DNA of 64,000 bases from NCBI GenBank assembly GCA_013176395.1, contig JABMLP010000009.1, forward strand, positions 806,001-870,000. Direction: 5' to 3'. Of the stretch, positions 45,489-56,090 are shown piece by piece. The notes under the pieces were generated by a model, which saw only the letters and a list, made by a program, of their open reading frames with translations, searched no databases and was not told the origin of the DNA. This DNA is from Venturia oleaginea. Its lineage: Eukaryota; Ascomycota; Dothideomycetes; Venturiales; Venturiaceae. Numbering within the stretch: position 1 is the stretch's first letter; each line of letters opens with the position of its first letter. Made by a program: the position numbers and the translations under genes.

Positions 45489-46649
45489 CTATATCGTCTG
45501 AGACTGCGTCTCTGGCGGTAGCTCGTCGACGAAGATAGACTTCTCGCCCCTATCGACCTCATATTTCCATCCCCGGATAGGCCTCGCTGAAAGAAACTGC
45601 TCGGCATAATCAAACACTCTCTGTAGTTTAGCTGCCTCAGAACTTTCAGTCTTGTCCGGAACTCGCACCTCCAGCACACCATTCCGTGCCCATACGGTGA
45701 TGGTAGTTTCTGTTTTCGTCCATCCTTTCCGCAAACTTTGCCCGAAGACTGTGCCATTCCAAACGTGCAGAGCAACATTTTTGAGTAGAATGAGATCTTT
45801 TGGCTTCAGATCTTTGAGTGTCTTCCTTGTTGGGTCTTTCTTTTCGGGGTCGGCCGGGAGCCAAAAACTGATTTGGAAGCCAGCGCGGGTCTCGTCTGCA
45901 ACGATCATTTCAACGAGATCCATCTTGCGGTTCGTTTGCCGCAATTTGATACTACGAGGCGGCGCACTGCTGACCACTGCAGCGATGAGATTGACCGTGA
46001 TTGTCTGTGGCGCAATCTGGTTGATGTAGGACGCATTCGGGATTCTTTTCAGATCGATAATTGGAGATAGTAGCTGTATCTTTGGCGGCTGACTAGGCGT
46101 GGATTCCAACGAAGCAGAGCTAGAACACGGCAGCGAATTCTCTTGCGTAATCAATGAGTCGAAAGTTGCAGAGCCAAATGATGGCGTAAGAGACAGCATC
46201 GTGAACAAAGAATTGTCATAGAACATGAAGGATTGTTCTAAGTACTCTTCATTCTCAACATCTTTGAAGTTAGAACGAAAACTTTTCGCTTTCCCGATTG
46301 AGAGGTAATTGTGCTCGGGATTGTCGTAGATCTCACCCAGCGTCGTGTCGTCTGTCACCTCGGCAACAAGCATTGCATCTATCATATCCACATCTTCGAC
46401 AGTGTTTGTGGGAGAAGATGGAGCTTGAGGTGGTGTCTGCTTGTCCACATGCGGAGCTTGATCGATTTCGTTGCTGGCTCGCTGTTCATCAGGCAGCTCT
46501 CCAATAGACCTGAACTTGGGAGCATGTGGGCCAAATTTCGCTCGCGAGCTGTCGATGAAAGAGGACGCTTCGGACGCGTTTAAATAGGCGGCCTCGCTCC
46601 AGTCAAGGTCAGTCGCTCTCGGTGCGCCAGTCAGGATCTTGCCAGTCAT
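45489..46649 (-). CDS. Hypothetical protein with OB-fold-like region
   Basis: Single exon, 386 residues (MTGKILTGAPRATDLDWSEA). The first ~200 residues are acidic and disordered. From about 205 to 330 the pattern of short strands (TVNLIAAVVSSAPPRSIKL, DLVEMIVADETRAGFQISFWLP, LKPKDLILLKNVALHVWN) looks like a single-strand DNA/RNA-binding OB fold: a strand-rich first half, a DxTxxGxxxxxW-type turn and a 'rights to be in complex' strand ending in a nearby FGQSLRKGWT segment. This is fold recognition by eye. Similar OB proteins serve in replication, telomere or end-resection complexes; the nearby ku70 is 7 kb away and proves nothing. The C-terminal part is helical (RVFDYAEQFLSARPIRGW). Confidence 0.7.
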   Translation of the reverse strand: MTGKILTGAPRATDLDWSEAAYLNASEASSFIDSSRAKFGPHAPKFRSIGELPDEQRASNEIDQAPHVDKQTPPQAPSSPTNTVEDVDMIDAMLVAEVTDDTTLGEIYDNPEHNYLSIGKAKSFRSNFKDVENEEYLEQSFMFYDNSLFTMLSLTPSFGSATFDSLITQENSLPCSSSASLESTPSQPPKIQLLSPIIDLKRIPNASYINQIAPQTITVNLIAAVVSSAPPRSIKLRQTNRKMDLVEMIVADETRAGFQISFWLPADPEKKDPTRKTLKDLKPKDLILLKNVALHVWNGTVFGQSLRKGWTKTETTITVWARNGVLEVRVPDKTESSEAAKLQRVFDYAEQFLSARPIRGWKYEVDRGEKSIFVDELPPETQSQTI

Positions 46650-47164
46650 TGTTCTGCAGAGTGTCCGAAAACATCATTCCTTGAGGCAGAGAGACTTAAG
46701 ACGGTGTTTTTGCCGTGGTCCTGATGTTATTGCTGCTGGAAAGGGGCAACTCAAGCTCGGAGAGCTGGCGACGAAGGGTCTCTTAAGCGCCGTCAAGCGT
46801 GAATATTACTTTCAAAAAGCTGTGCATTAGTAACTTCTAGTACGCCTAGGTAATTCTAAGTCTAGGGCTAGAGCATAGGCATTCTTCTATCTATTCTGAA
46901 ATCTACGACATAGTAATGGAGACTTCACTTATAGGGCCTTTTCGACGAGCAACCGGAACCATCTCACGCCCTCAATGGTTTGACAGAAAGATAAATTAAA
47001 CTTGTCTCTGTCAAGACCGAAAGAAAGATCCTAACACCGATCCCAGGCAACCATTTTCCCAAAATAAATATGTCACGGCCATTCACGCTTGCTGACAAGT
47101 TGTCAGCGCTCTGCGGAATTCGTTCCCCACCTTTATCAATCTAATCGATCTTTGGCGACTCGTC
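46650..47164. other. Divergent promoter region, no gene seen
   Basis: 515 bp between the OB-fold-like gene and the sucrase/ferredoxin-like gene, which are divergently transcribed. No distinctive motif was identified. Confidence 0.5.
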
Positions 47165-48326
47165 ATGGCTTCAACTTCTTCCGATTCACCCTATTCACGA
47201 CTTCAAAAACCTCGAAATATGCTGAAGAATCTGGTCAATCGTTTTACGCCCAATGCCTCGAGTGCAGATCTGTCGATTACCGGCTTCAGCACTGCCAAAA
47301 CACCCGCGCAATTGTTTACGAAGACCGACCCCAATCTAGACGGCGAAGAATGTCTGAGGGACTGTGAAAGTTGCACGGTCAAGTACCCGCGCAAATTCGA
47401 CATTGATGAGGATGACGAGCTTTACGGACATATAAAAGGCTGGAGCAGGCATATCCTCTGTGCGACAGGCAAGACGGATTGGGTGAGAGATGTTGCGGAC
47501 GAGAAGGGCAGTATCATGGAGGCTGTCGGGAAAAATAACGATCTACACGAGAACGGGGTAGGCTGTGATCTATATGTGAACTGTAAAGTAGCTAATGAGA
47601 TAACAGAAACTTATGCTATCAGCTTCAAACATCCCTCTACCGACAGAACCAACAATCGAAAATTCAACAACAGTCCTCCTCCTTCCGGCATTCACCGTAA
47701 TCGATAATGTTACTCCTTCCTCAGTACCTGACCTGATAAAACACGTCATAAACTCAGCGCCCACGAATACCTCTCCTCTTGCGAAACCACCATCTGCAAC
47801 CCTATCTCCAGACTCCCAGCCAGCTCTTCCTTCAACGATACCTGCTTCTCTCCCATCTGGTCTCACTACCCGGCCATGTCCTCACAATTACCTCATTCTA
47901 CTCTGCTCCCAAAAGACCCGCGACGCACGCTGTGGTCAATCCGCTCCCCTTCTCCTTAAAGAATTCGAGAGACATCTTCGGCCCCTGGGATTACAACGCG
48001 ATCTGGCAGATACTCGTCCAGGAGGAGTGGGAATATACTTCATCTCCCATGTTGGTGGCCACAAATACTCGGCTAACGTAATGATCTACAGAAGAGCCAG
48101 CGCACCGAAGCTAGATGGTATTGCTTGCGAAACAGAGGCAGAAGAGAAAAGAGTCGTTGATATGGGGGCAGGCGAAGGAGCGGGACAGTGTATATGGCTT
48201 GCGAGAGTACGACCGGAGGACTGCGAGAATATTGTCAAGTATACAGTGCTGCAAGGAAAGGTGCTGAAACCTGAGAGGCAATTGAGAGGTGGTTTCGACA
48301 GGGAGAAGGGATTGGTGAGTTGGTGA
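47165..48326 (+). CDS. Sucrase/ferredoxin-like [2Fe-2S] protein (Apd1/Aim32 family)
   Basis: Two exons, 47165-47557 and 47607-48326 (49-nt intron, phase 0), 370 residues. The family is a thioredoxin-fold ferredoxin-like redox protein represented in yeast by Apd1 and Aim32. Visible family features are the paired-cysteine N terminus (ECLRDCESC), the GWSRHILCATGKTDW segment, LLCSQKTRDARCGQSAPLL (the Cys of the second ligand set) and the diagnostic HVGGHKYSANVMIYRR motif, whose His residues ligate the cluster in Apd1. It could act in cytosol or mitochondria; the N terminus is basic and Ser-rich enough to be a weak mitochondrial presequence. Roles proposed for homologues include redox quality control and oxidative stress tolerance. 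Confidence 0.87.
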
Positions 48327-48742
48327 TGTCTTCTCAGATTGGAGAGGCTTTGGAGAATCTCTGAGCATGGCGTTGTTGTATTACGCATTCTAATGTGTAT
48401 ATTGCATTCGCGGCGGCGCATACAGCTTACTCGTCGAAAAAAGAAGCGTGCTTGTGTTAGATCTTGGTATACAGCGTTAGACGGAGCGCGTATTCTTAAA
48501 CCTAAGAGCTTGAGCGCATAGTACATATAGAATTATAGATCGCCCTTGGGGTTTCGGGAGACGCGATAAGATTTCAGCGAAAAATGGCCGATTCAAGCAC
48601 CAGTTCTTGGCTTTACCTATTTGAGACATCCCGTGATAGTGACGACACAATCCCGAACCTCGAACCTCGACCTTTAAGTTCAATCCATTTGGAAGACTTA
48701 CAGTCTGTGTACAATCTCTTACCACATCTCACTTTCTTCAAG

Positions 48743-49211
48743 ATGCCGGAACCTGCCCAAGTCAACCGCTCTCTGAGCACCGTCCGCACAGAATTGGAAT
48801 TCCTCCGTGATTCCGGAGTCCTTCTCCCTCAACAGCTCGATTCGATAATGGCACAACTACCTCAGAATGGACAGCCGAGTCAGTACATCGACTCCAGATA
48901 TGGAGGCAGTTATGGGCAACAGCAATGGCAGCCTCAAGGACCGCAATTCCAACAGATTGCTCAGGCGGCTCAGGATCCGCAGAGTCCTGCTAATCCTAAG
49001 CATGCGAAGGTATGTCGTTATTTTCTTGATGGATGGATGGATGGATTCTTATGGAAGGGAGATGTGAGTTGGGAGTAATTGATGCTGATTGTGATTCTAG
49101 CATGCGGATTGGGCAAAGGGCATGGCGAGTAAATTTGGGAATGCGATGATGTTTGGTGCTGGGGCTACTTTTGGTGGGGATATGACTAACGATGCGCTTA
49201 ACCATATTTAG
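48743..49211 (+). CDS. Small Pin3/Lsb-like protein lacking SH3
   Basis: Two exons, 48743-49009 and 49101-49211 (91-nt intron), give 125 residues from MPEPAQVNRSL. An upstream in-frame ATG at 48584 would add 53 residues. The opening NRSLSTVRTELEFLRDSGVL resembles the N terminus of yeast Lsb1/Pin3 proteins, which there precedes an SH3 domain. Here the SH3 is absent: a Gln/Gly-rich linker leads directly to a C-terminal Gly/Ala segment (KFGNAMMFGAGATFGG) also typical of the same family's tail. This looks like a natural short member rather than a truncation, since both ends are present. Function here is not known. Confidence 0.7.
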
Positions 49212-49724
49212 GCATGCTTTTCTGGATGGGAAATGGAATCTACATGTTGTTAGGACAAATTGACAATATCTTCCTCAATTATCAAGACGATCAGAGATAC
49301 TTGTAAGCGGAAGAGATGTCTGTCCAAAGCTGTGAAATTTCAGGTTAAACTCCCAACAATCAGCTTTGGGAGTGAAAACGCACAAGCCCCGATTCCTCAG
49401 ATTGTTGACGTCGACTGGAGATTGCTTGCGATGCTTTCTCGATGCAGATGCACCTGCAGCCTTTATGGTGGAGGAGGTGGATCGATGACACCTTACCAAT
49501 CCCCGAACGCTGATTGGTTGACAATTGACCCTATTGTGGATCATCCTCACTATTGCATCCCGCAAACCTCTTTCCCATTGTCATTACTATAAAGAGATCG
49601 TATTTCTCCATCTGATCTCTTCCTTCTCAATCACCATAGAAACAAAATAATCATTCCACACAATTGCCTCTCCGCCTTTAATTCCTCTTTCCGCCATCAA
49701 GAACGTCACTTGCAACTGCCTATC
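49212..49724. other. Intergenic, no gene seen
   Basis: Holds the 3' end of the small gene and the CCC1 promoter and leader. Overlapping open frames on both strands (49260-49592) are unrecognised. Confidence 0.45.
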
Positions 49725-50683
49725 ATGTCGAATATATCCAACGTCTTCACGCCTTTGCTGGACAACATCAAGAGGAAACACACAGATACACCTGCCACCC
49801 TCGCCAGCCTCTCAAAATCAATGCCCGACCAAATCCAACACACAGAACGTCACAGCAAACTGGGAGACTATGTAGGCGATGCAATCCTAGGATTCGCAGA
49901 CGGCCTCACTGTTCCCTTCGCACTCACAGCCGGTCTCTCGGCGTACGTCAGCGATAAGTCCAAGTCCAATTTCTCAAATCGGAATTAATATCGTGCAGAG
50001 TCGGTTCGATACGTGTCGTCATTGTCGGTGGTCTCGCAGAGCTATTCGCAGGAGCAATTTCGATGGGTCTTGGTGCGTGGCTTGCTGCCGAATCGGATCG
50101 GAAATCCTACTACGTTGAAGAGGCACGGGAGAGACAGGAAGTTGAGGATTGTCCTGATAAGGAGGAGGAAGAGATCTATGAGATTTTCGATCAGTACCAC
50201 ATCTCGAGAGACGCAGCGAGAGGTGTTGTTGAGGCGTTGAAGGTGAACAAGGATTGTTGGGTTCAAGTGAGTCACCCTTCACCTCTTCAATGCCGGATTG
50301 TGTCTTTTTGATCGATCAAACTTGAAGACTATCGGATTAACAATGATCAGTTCATGATGGATTTCGAACTCCAACTCTCACGCCCCTGCTCCAACGCCGG
50401 TTGGATCAGCGCCATCGTCATTGCCATCTCCTACTTCATGGGTGGTCTTCTACCAATGATTCCGTACTTCATATACTCCGAGATCACGGACGCTCTGTAC
50501 ACGAGTATCGCCATCACCTTCTTCGTTCTCCTAGGCTTCGGATACGCCAAAGCCATCGCAATCGGCCAGACGAAAAAAGACGCCTGCTTTAGCGCTGTTC
50601 AGATGCTGTTTGTTGGCACGTTGGCGGCCGGAGCAAGTTATGCCATCGTGAGGGGCGTCAATGCGAAGATGGGTGGGGATTGA
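49725..50683 (+). CDS. CCC1: Vacuolar iron/manganese transporter (CCC1/VIT1 family)
   Basis: Imports Fe2+ or Mn2+ into the vacuole and protects against metal toxicity. Three exons, 49725-49942, 49999-50266 and 50351-50683 (introns 56 and 84 nt), 272 residues. Features: HTERHSKLGDYVGDAILGFADGLTVPFALTAGL (first helix with the family's conserved Asp and Gly), GAISMGLGAWLAAESD (second helix and the conserved SMGxGxxL), a cytosolic Glu-rich loop (ERQEVEDCPDKEEEE) that binds metal in VIT proteins, then RPCSNAGWISAIVI, GGLLPMIPYF and the last two helices. The length and five-helix layout fit. Regulation is normally by iron-responsive factors in fungi, but I see no diagnostic site. Confidence 0.95.
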
Positions 50684-52014
50684 GCAAGTGTGTGAAGAAA
50701 AGAATTGTTATGATTAAAGATGTTCGAGGCCGAGTGTGAAGAAAATGGACCTTGGGTGGCATAAAGCGGGAATAAAGGAGTAAAAGCATAATCTATATAG
50801 ATACCATAACCATAGAAGCAGGTTTGTCCATCAAATTACCATGATATAGAGTACGCTACTATTATCGGCTATCGCTTCTTCGCGGGTTCGACCGTCCTCG
50901 AGCTGTTTCTGGTGAAGATCAAGCGCTGCTGGTCTGATGGGACCCATGCAATGAACGAGTGGCAACGTCCCATGCAACATCGATTAGCCAGGCATAAAAA
51001 CTCAAAACTCAGTTTCTGTTCCGCAGACCTCGAAAGAGTCGCCAAAAATCCTGGGAATCCATCAATCGCGCGTGGATCTGGAAACGAGGCTCCGTCTGCA
51101 CATTAAAGCAAGGAAACAAACATAAAACAAGACTTCCCTCTCCTTCTATCCTCCCCAAGGCATCGTCAAAATTAACTCTGTCAAACCTCACCCCGCCTTA
51201 CCGTTCGTCCAGGGAACGTGGTTAAGAAAGCCTCCAGCTCGTCGACCCATATTCCCCTTCAGATCTCCGACCTAAGATAACCTTTCCTCGCCACTCAAAT
51301 TGTCAGCCCTCAGCAAGGTCGAAAACAGCGTCTCGGAAGAGGTGTAGTGAGCAAAAATGATGGCAACAAGCCTGCCAATGGAAAGCAAATTGTAGATCCC
51401 AGACATCCAATCCCAATGCTTCCAGACCAGATACCTAAACGGCGATATAGCCCAATAAAAGTGTTGGGGATATTTCCCCAAATACAGCGTTCGGTTCTGG
51501 GTGGTGTTCACTACATCATTGTACGTCTTTTACAGAGCCCCAGGTATATTCTTGGTATTCTGCGGATGCCGTTGTATACAACGAAGCAGCAGAATTTCCT
51601 CGATCTATGCCATCGTTGTAAACTTGTCCGACATTTTTCCCAATGGTGGGGGGAAGATGTGGTAGTGGAGCGACCGGATTCCTTCTCGTTTGGCCTTGCC
51701 TATATTGAGATGTTGTCCTAATAGGTAGTAGAGCGTCTTTGTCATGGCCATCATCGAAGGTGAAAAATAGACGTTATTCCTTCTATTGGGAATCGGAGGG
51801 TTGGAGTTGTCTCGGCTATTATGATTCTCGTGATCGAGGCTCCTTGTTGGTATACTCGATGCGGTTTACCTTTGGCGAGATCTGGCGACCGCGGAGCTTG
51901 GTTCCTGACTTCTTCCTCGAGAAGCTCGGCCGGCTGGAGGGAAGTATCGCCAGAGAGCCAGGCGATGTACTAGTAGATCGGCTAACCGGAGCATTCCACC
52001 CAGCGACACTCACG
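50684..52014. other. Gap with short, possibly decayed minus-strand frames
   Basis: A minus-strand frame from ATG 51751 reads MTKTLYYLLGQHLNIGKAK and stops after about 48 codons. Past a run of six C at 51648-51653 the neighbouring frame reads NVGQVYNDGIDRGNSAASLY, as if one base were lost. A third stretch at 51272-51511 is hydrophobic (LLSIGRLVAIIFAHY). Together they could be a small decayed gene, but no family is recognised. Confidence 0.25.
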
Positions 52015-52923
52015 TTAATCGCGAGTAACACGTGGAAGATCAGGACTATCGGAGCGAGGGCCTGATTGCTTTGCTCTCGAAGAGCGAATACCTGAGGCTG
52101 CCGCTTTATGCTCGTCTTCATCCTCGGTGTCCTCAACATCATCTCCCATATCTTGTTCCTCGTCCCCATTCTCGGTAGAATCTTGAGCTGCCCGGGATAA
52201 AGCCTTCGGACACACAGGACGAGATAGCATCCATGTATTAGCCATCCGACTACCTGGCAACATCTCAGTATCTCCAAGCTTATTATGCGCCTTCAGCTTA
52301 GCAAGCTCCTTCTCCTGTTTCGACTTCAACTTTTTCGGCATATCTTCCTCGCTTTCTCGCCTTCTTTTAGCAGGTGCCGGTAATGTCGAGTATTCTTCGA
52401 CATCGTCGCTGGCTGATGATACCCTTAGACTTTCGTCTTCGAGCTCACTCACGAGCTTAATCCTTGGTGCGAAATTGCCTCTGAATCTTGGTTTTGACTC
52501 CACCCCAAGCTCGACTCTCTCCCAACCAATCAGTCTTGGGCCCATCTGTACGAGAATGATCCGTTTAAGGCTTTCGTCTCCAGGGCTACGGTTCGGCTGG
52601 AAGTAAAGTTGTAAATACCATCCCTTCGAAGCAGAACCGTATTGTAGGAGGAGGATGGGATCGAAGTCTGGATTAAAGGGCACTGAGAACTCAAACTTTT
52701 TGTGTGTCAGGGTTTCGCTCTCCGTGGTGATTTTTGGCAAGCACCTTATGGATAATACCTGTGAGTCGGAATATGTATTAAGGTAGTAGAGTGAGGCATC
52801 GATGGTACAACCGCCGAGTTCTCTCCACTCTTCCTCCTTCTCACCAGACGTGTACAATTCTTTGAAATTGGCCCAGCTCGTAACGTTAACGACCTCTGGT
52901 TCTCGCGAACGACCGGGTGCCAT
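52015..52923 (-). CDS. Hypothetical protein with basic nuclear-type tail
   Basis: 302 residues, single exon from the ATG at 52923 (MAPGRSREPE). The first ~175 residues look globular with alternating strands (SLYYLNTYSDSQVLSIRCL, FEFSVPFNPDFDPILLLQ, GWYLQLYFQPN). The C-terminal part is charged and probably disordered, with a bipartite basic stretch (AKRRRESEEDMPKKLKSK) typical of nuclear localisation, then an acidic run (EQDMGDDVEDTEDEDE). I do not recognise the family. The frame is open a further 25 codons upstream from a TTG. Confidence 0.6.
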   Translation of the reverse strand: MAPGRSREPEVVNVTSWANFKELYTSGEKEEEWRELGGCTIDASLYYLNTYSDSQVLSIRCLPKITTESETLTHKKFEFSVPFNPDFDPILLLQYGSASKGWYLQLYFQPNRSPGDESLKRIILVQMGPRLIGWERVELGVESKPRFRGNFAPRIKLVSELEDESLRVSSASDDVEEYSTLPAPAKRRRESEEDMPKKLKSKQEKELAKLKAHNKLGDTEMLPGSRMANTWMLSRPVCPKALSRAAQDSTENGDEEQDMGDDVEDTEDEDEHKAAASGIRSSRAKQSGPRSDSPDLPRVTRD

Positions 52924-53905
52924 TTTGATGGCGGACAGGAGAAGTTTATTTGTGATAACGGACGAGTTTGGTTGATAGATGTGGAGGGTAAAATCCACGG
53001 TGGATATTTTGCAATCGATGTTTTGTGATGGTAGCGTTAGGTTGAGAAGATGATCTTTCAGTACGGCGATATAATATTGTAAAGTGGAGGAGTCGCTTTG
53101 GCTTTGGCAGTCGCTTTGGCTTTAGATTTCGTACTTTTGGCCGTCCTGTTAATGTTAGGAGGCGATTAGTGGCGAAGATTCGTCCAACCATTATCGATTA
53201 GTATATCAAACTTGAAGTTCCAGGAATTTCCAGCAGCCATTGTCCTGTCAAAGCGGTGTCAACTTATCGAACGTGAAGCTAATATGCCAAATGCAGCCAG
53301 TCTTCATTGGGGGGTTTGGAGCTTGGAGCGAGCAGAAGAGAAGGCTCATCTTGGGTAGGTCATAATCATGAATAGAGCGTCGTCTACAGCCGCCACGATG
53401 AGAGTTATGCGGTGTGGAGCCTGTCGCGCCTCCCGCAGCGTTAGAACCAGACATGATTCCTCCCGCTCCCGTCATCCCGGCGCCAGCACCGCTCATGGTA
53501 CCAGGCCTTATGGCACCGTTCCCATTCATGCTCACAGAACCGGTACCTATCATTAGTGGAGAGGTCGAGGCAATTGGCGGGACGTCAACCAAATTATCAG
53601 GGTCGAGAAACCATTTTCATATCCTGCGAATGTCAGTCTGGGGGCTCTCTTCCAAGTTGAATCTCACTTGCCACAAGATGAAGATGCCTAGCATGTCAGA
53701 GGCCGCCCATGACCCGGGCGTTCCAAGCTATTTCCACGCTCAATCGACTTCATCCACTAACGATGAAGGGCACAGCACAACGAAAGGCTTGATACTTTTC
53801 GGCGCCAAAAACGTGCCAATGGCAAATATGATTTTGGTCGGGCAGTATCTAGTGGGTAACCTCTACCATCAAGGTATTGACCTCATCCACACCATGACGG
53901 CCACC
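52924..53905. other. Ambiguous stretch with Gly-rich and Pro-rich opposite frames
   Basis: The minus frame ending 53248 is Gly/Ser/Met-rich (GTMSGAGAGMTGAGG); the plus frame from 53414 reads the same DNA as Pro-rich. The minus version looks more natural, with an intron-like GTGAGA...CAG at about 53608-53660, but no complete model could be built. Neither is called as a gene. Confidence 0.3.
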
Positions 53906-54066
53906 CCACTTCAAAACTTGGGAAATCTGAGAAATGCTGAAATACTCGACCTTCGTGGTTTGGGATCAGTGTACGAAAATTCCTGACCACTCCAAAACTT
54001 GAGAATGCGAGCAACGTTGAAATACTCGACCTTCGTGGTTTGGGATCAGTATACGAAAATTCCTGG
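53906..54066. repeat. About 80-bp tandem duplication
   Basis: CCACTYCAAAACTTG recurs at 53906 and 53987, and both copies continue into AATACTCGACCTTCGTGG and TACGAAAATTCCTG with few differences in the second half. Confidence 0.9.
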
Positions 54067-54410
54067 CAGTTTTAGAAACAAATGTTGCCGGAAACTGTAG
54101 TCACACTGTCTCGAGCTTAACCTTTGTTCTTGCAGCTGAATTGGAACATGGAACTGCCAATTGCTACCCGTGGACCCCTGCTAACCCGTGTCGAGCATGC
54201 TTTTGCTAAGCCACGGTGGTACCTCATTGTAACCATGGTAGCAAATCCTCTCTTTCCATCATGGTAACACCACTTTCTCCCGCACCGTTTGTTCGAACGT
54301 ATATATTTCTCACATTCAAATTCAAATTTTGAGATCACCAACTTCTCACTCACAAATTCTTCACATACCAAATTCAAACAAATACACTTTCAGCATCACG
54401 AACAATATCC

Positions 54411-54600
54411 AGTACTATATCAATACTCTGTTAGTATAACGCAAGCTTTGGATCGTCTGTCACTCAATGTTCTCTAACGACCATATTTAGTATTACATCA
54501 ATACTGCTACTCCATTACTCTGTCACCATGACGCAAGCTTTAGGTCGCCTGTCACTCGATGTTCTCTACTTGATTACCGACCATCTCCAAGAGTTCGATC
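54411..54600 (+). repeat. Duplicated start region of the F-box-like gene
   Basis: The segment around the start codon (ATGACGCAAGCTTTAGG at 54528) has an upstream copy at about 54436 reading ATAACGCAAGCTTTGG, about 92 bp away, continuing into CTGTCACTCRATGTTCTCT. In the upstream copy the start codon is ATA and the frame meets a stop directly after TTCTC. Confidence 0.88.
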
Positions 54601-55895
54601 TCACCTCCGGTGAACGCTGGCATTCTCTCACTCCGGAATCGAAAAAAGACATTCTCAATGCCCGAGCTGTTTGCAGAGGGTTTCGAGACACATTATGGCT
54701 TCAATATTCGAACGCCTTGGCTGAAAGAAGCTTCTATCTTATCAAGCCAGATCTCGACATCATCCACAACCTCACCAGACATCCAGTCCTTCAAAATTTG
54801 ACAAAGATCATCACGTTCGGCGGAGAGTGTTTCAGCAAAAGCGGCCTTGATCTCATTGATCATGCAATCAATACACATCCGGTCACCCTCCTCGGTGGCG
54901 ACCATAGCGACGATTCCTGGCAACTAGGCCTCTCTCACCTGGCCGACTCAAGTCTCTCTCAAGTGATAACGGCCCGCGATACGTATAGCCACGCCCTCGA
55001 GCAGCAAAACGCGTTGTGGCAGTCCGGCCAGACCTTGGATTGCCTAAGATCATGTCTTGGGGCCTTACCACGGCTCCAGTCTATACGAGTACGGCCCAGG
55101 CAGCCTAAGAATCCATTCAAGGTTGTGGCGAGGCAGTGTACGGCACTAGCCCAGGTTCGACACGCTTCGCAGGAATGGCAGGATCTTCGACGCATTTCCG
55201 AAGCCCTGAGCTCATTCGAAAGCCTCACCGACTTCCGGCTATCCTCTGTTTGCAACATCAGCATCCCAGGACTCGTTCCGAGTACATTTCGACAGCTACA
55301 CACGGCCAAACTCACGATAACCGAGAACGAGTTGTGTCAAGACGAGCAATATGACGCGGACACACCAGTTGACTCCGAGCCTGGCGTCCCGGATTGCCTC
55401 CAAAATGCGCCCGCATTGAAATCGCTCGACATTGGGATAAAATATCCGAACGAGGTCGCGTACAACTCCAAGATCCTGGCACGCATCGCCGCCAATCCAC
55501 CACCGTTCCGACTGCAGCATCTAGTATTGGAGCGTGCTACTATCACCGATATCAATCTCCTAGCTCTCCTGAAGCCGCATCTACCAACGTTACGATCTCT
55601 CATCCTCATCTACCCTTGGATACGACCTGGCACCTGGGAGGGCTTCTTCAATCAGCTCAAGCAAGCGGGTGTGTACTTGGATTACCTCGAACTTTACAAG
55701 CCAAGCCAAGGCGCTGTTCAATACTACGACAACATGGACTGGATCGAAACCAAATGGATGACGGCGGTGGCAAAGGAGTCGAAGCTTGTGAAGTTTCAAG
55801 GCGAGTTCGATGATGAGACTGGGGAGTGGTTGGGTGATTGCGAGACTTGGGCGGAGACCTGGGATAATACTTTCTCACGACGGGGAAGGAGATGA
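54528..55895 (+). CDS. F-box-like protein
   Basis: 455 residues, single exon. The N terminus (LGRLSLDVLYLITDHLQEFD ... NARAVCRGFRDTLW) follows the F-box pattern LxxLPxDVLxxIxxxL...LxxVCRxFR within the first ~60 residues. F-boxes bind Skp1 in SCF ubiquitin ligases. The remainder has leucine-patterned segments (LRSCLGALPRLQSIRVRP, SLDIGIKYPNEV, PTLRSLILIYPW) like degenerate leucine-rich repeats used for substrate binding, common in lineage-specific fungal F-box expansions. The match to the F-box is moderate, with a long insertion between its halves. It is flanked on both sides by tandem duplications, which is unusual. Confidence 0.75.
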   Translation: MTQALGRLSLDVLYLITDHLQEFDLTSGERWHSLTPESKKDILNARAVCRGFRDTLWLQYSNALAERSFYLIKPDLDIIHNLTRHPVLQNLTKIITFGGECFSKSGLDLIDHAINTHPVTLLGGDHSDDSWQLGLSHLADSSLSQVITARDTYSHALEQQNALWQSGQTLDCLRSCLGALPRLQSIRVRPRQPKNPFKVVARQCTALAQVRHASQEWQDLRRISEALSSFESLTDFRLSSVCNISIPGLVPSTFRQLHTAKLTITENELCQDEQYDADTPVDSEPGVPDCLQNAPALKSLDIGIKYPNEVAYNSKILARIAANPPPFRLQHLVLERATITDINLLALLKPHLPTLRSLILIYPWIRPGTWEGFFNQLKQAGVYLDYLELYKPSQGAVQYYDNMDWIETKWMTAVAKESKLVKFQGEFDDETGEWLGDCETWAETWDNTFSRRGRR

Positions 55896-55913
55896 ATGAT
55901 GAAGGTTTTGGCG

Positions 55914-56090
55914 TTTGAGCGGATTGGGGCGGATATCGGTGCCAGCCAGGAGGATCTTTTGTTGTTGGAGACGTGGTCATTATCAGTCACTCATTGAAAG
56001 CGTTAGAGCGGGCTGAGGCGGAGATCGGTGCCAGGCAGGAGTACCTTTATGTTTTTGGAGATTGGATCGTTATCAGTCACTCATTACAGT
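55914..56090. repeat. About 90-bp tandem duplication downstream of the F-box-like gene
   Basis: GGATATCGGTGCCAGCCAGG and GGAGATCGGTGCCAGGCAGG start two copies about 90 bp apart, both ending in TATCAGTCACTCATT (55981 and 56071). It begins at the last coding bases of the gene and may include a piece of it. Confidence 0.88.

Noticed and set aside
51272..51754. A complete small gene spanning a run of six C
   Set aside because: Counting bases shows the frames do not join, and there is no recognised family; kept only as a gap note.
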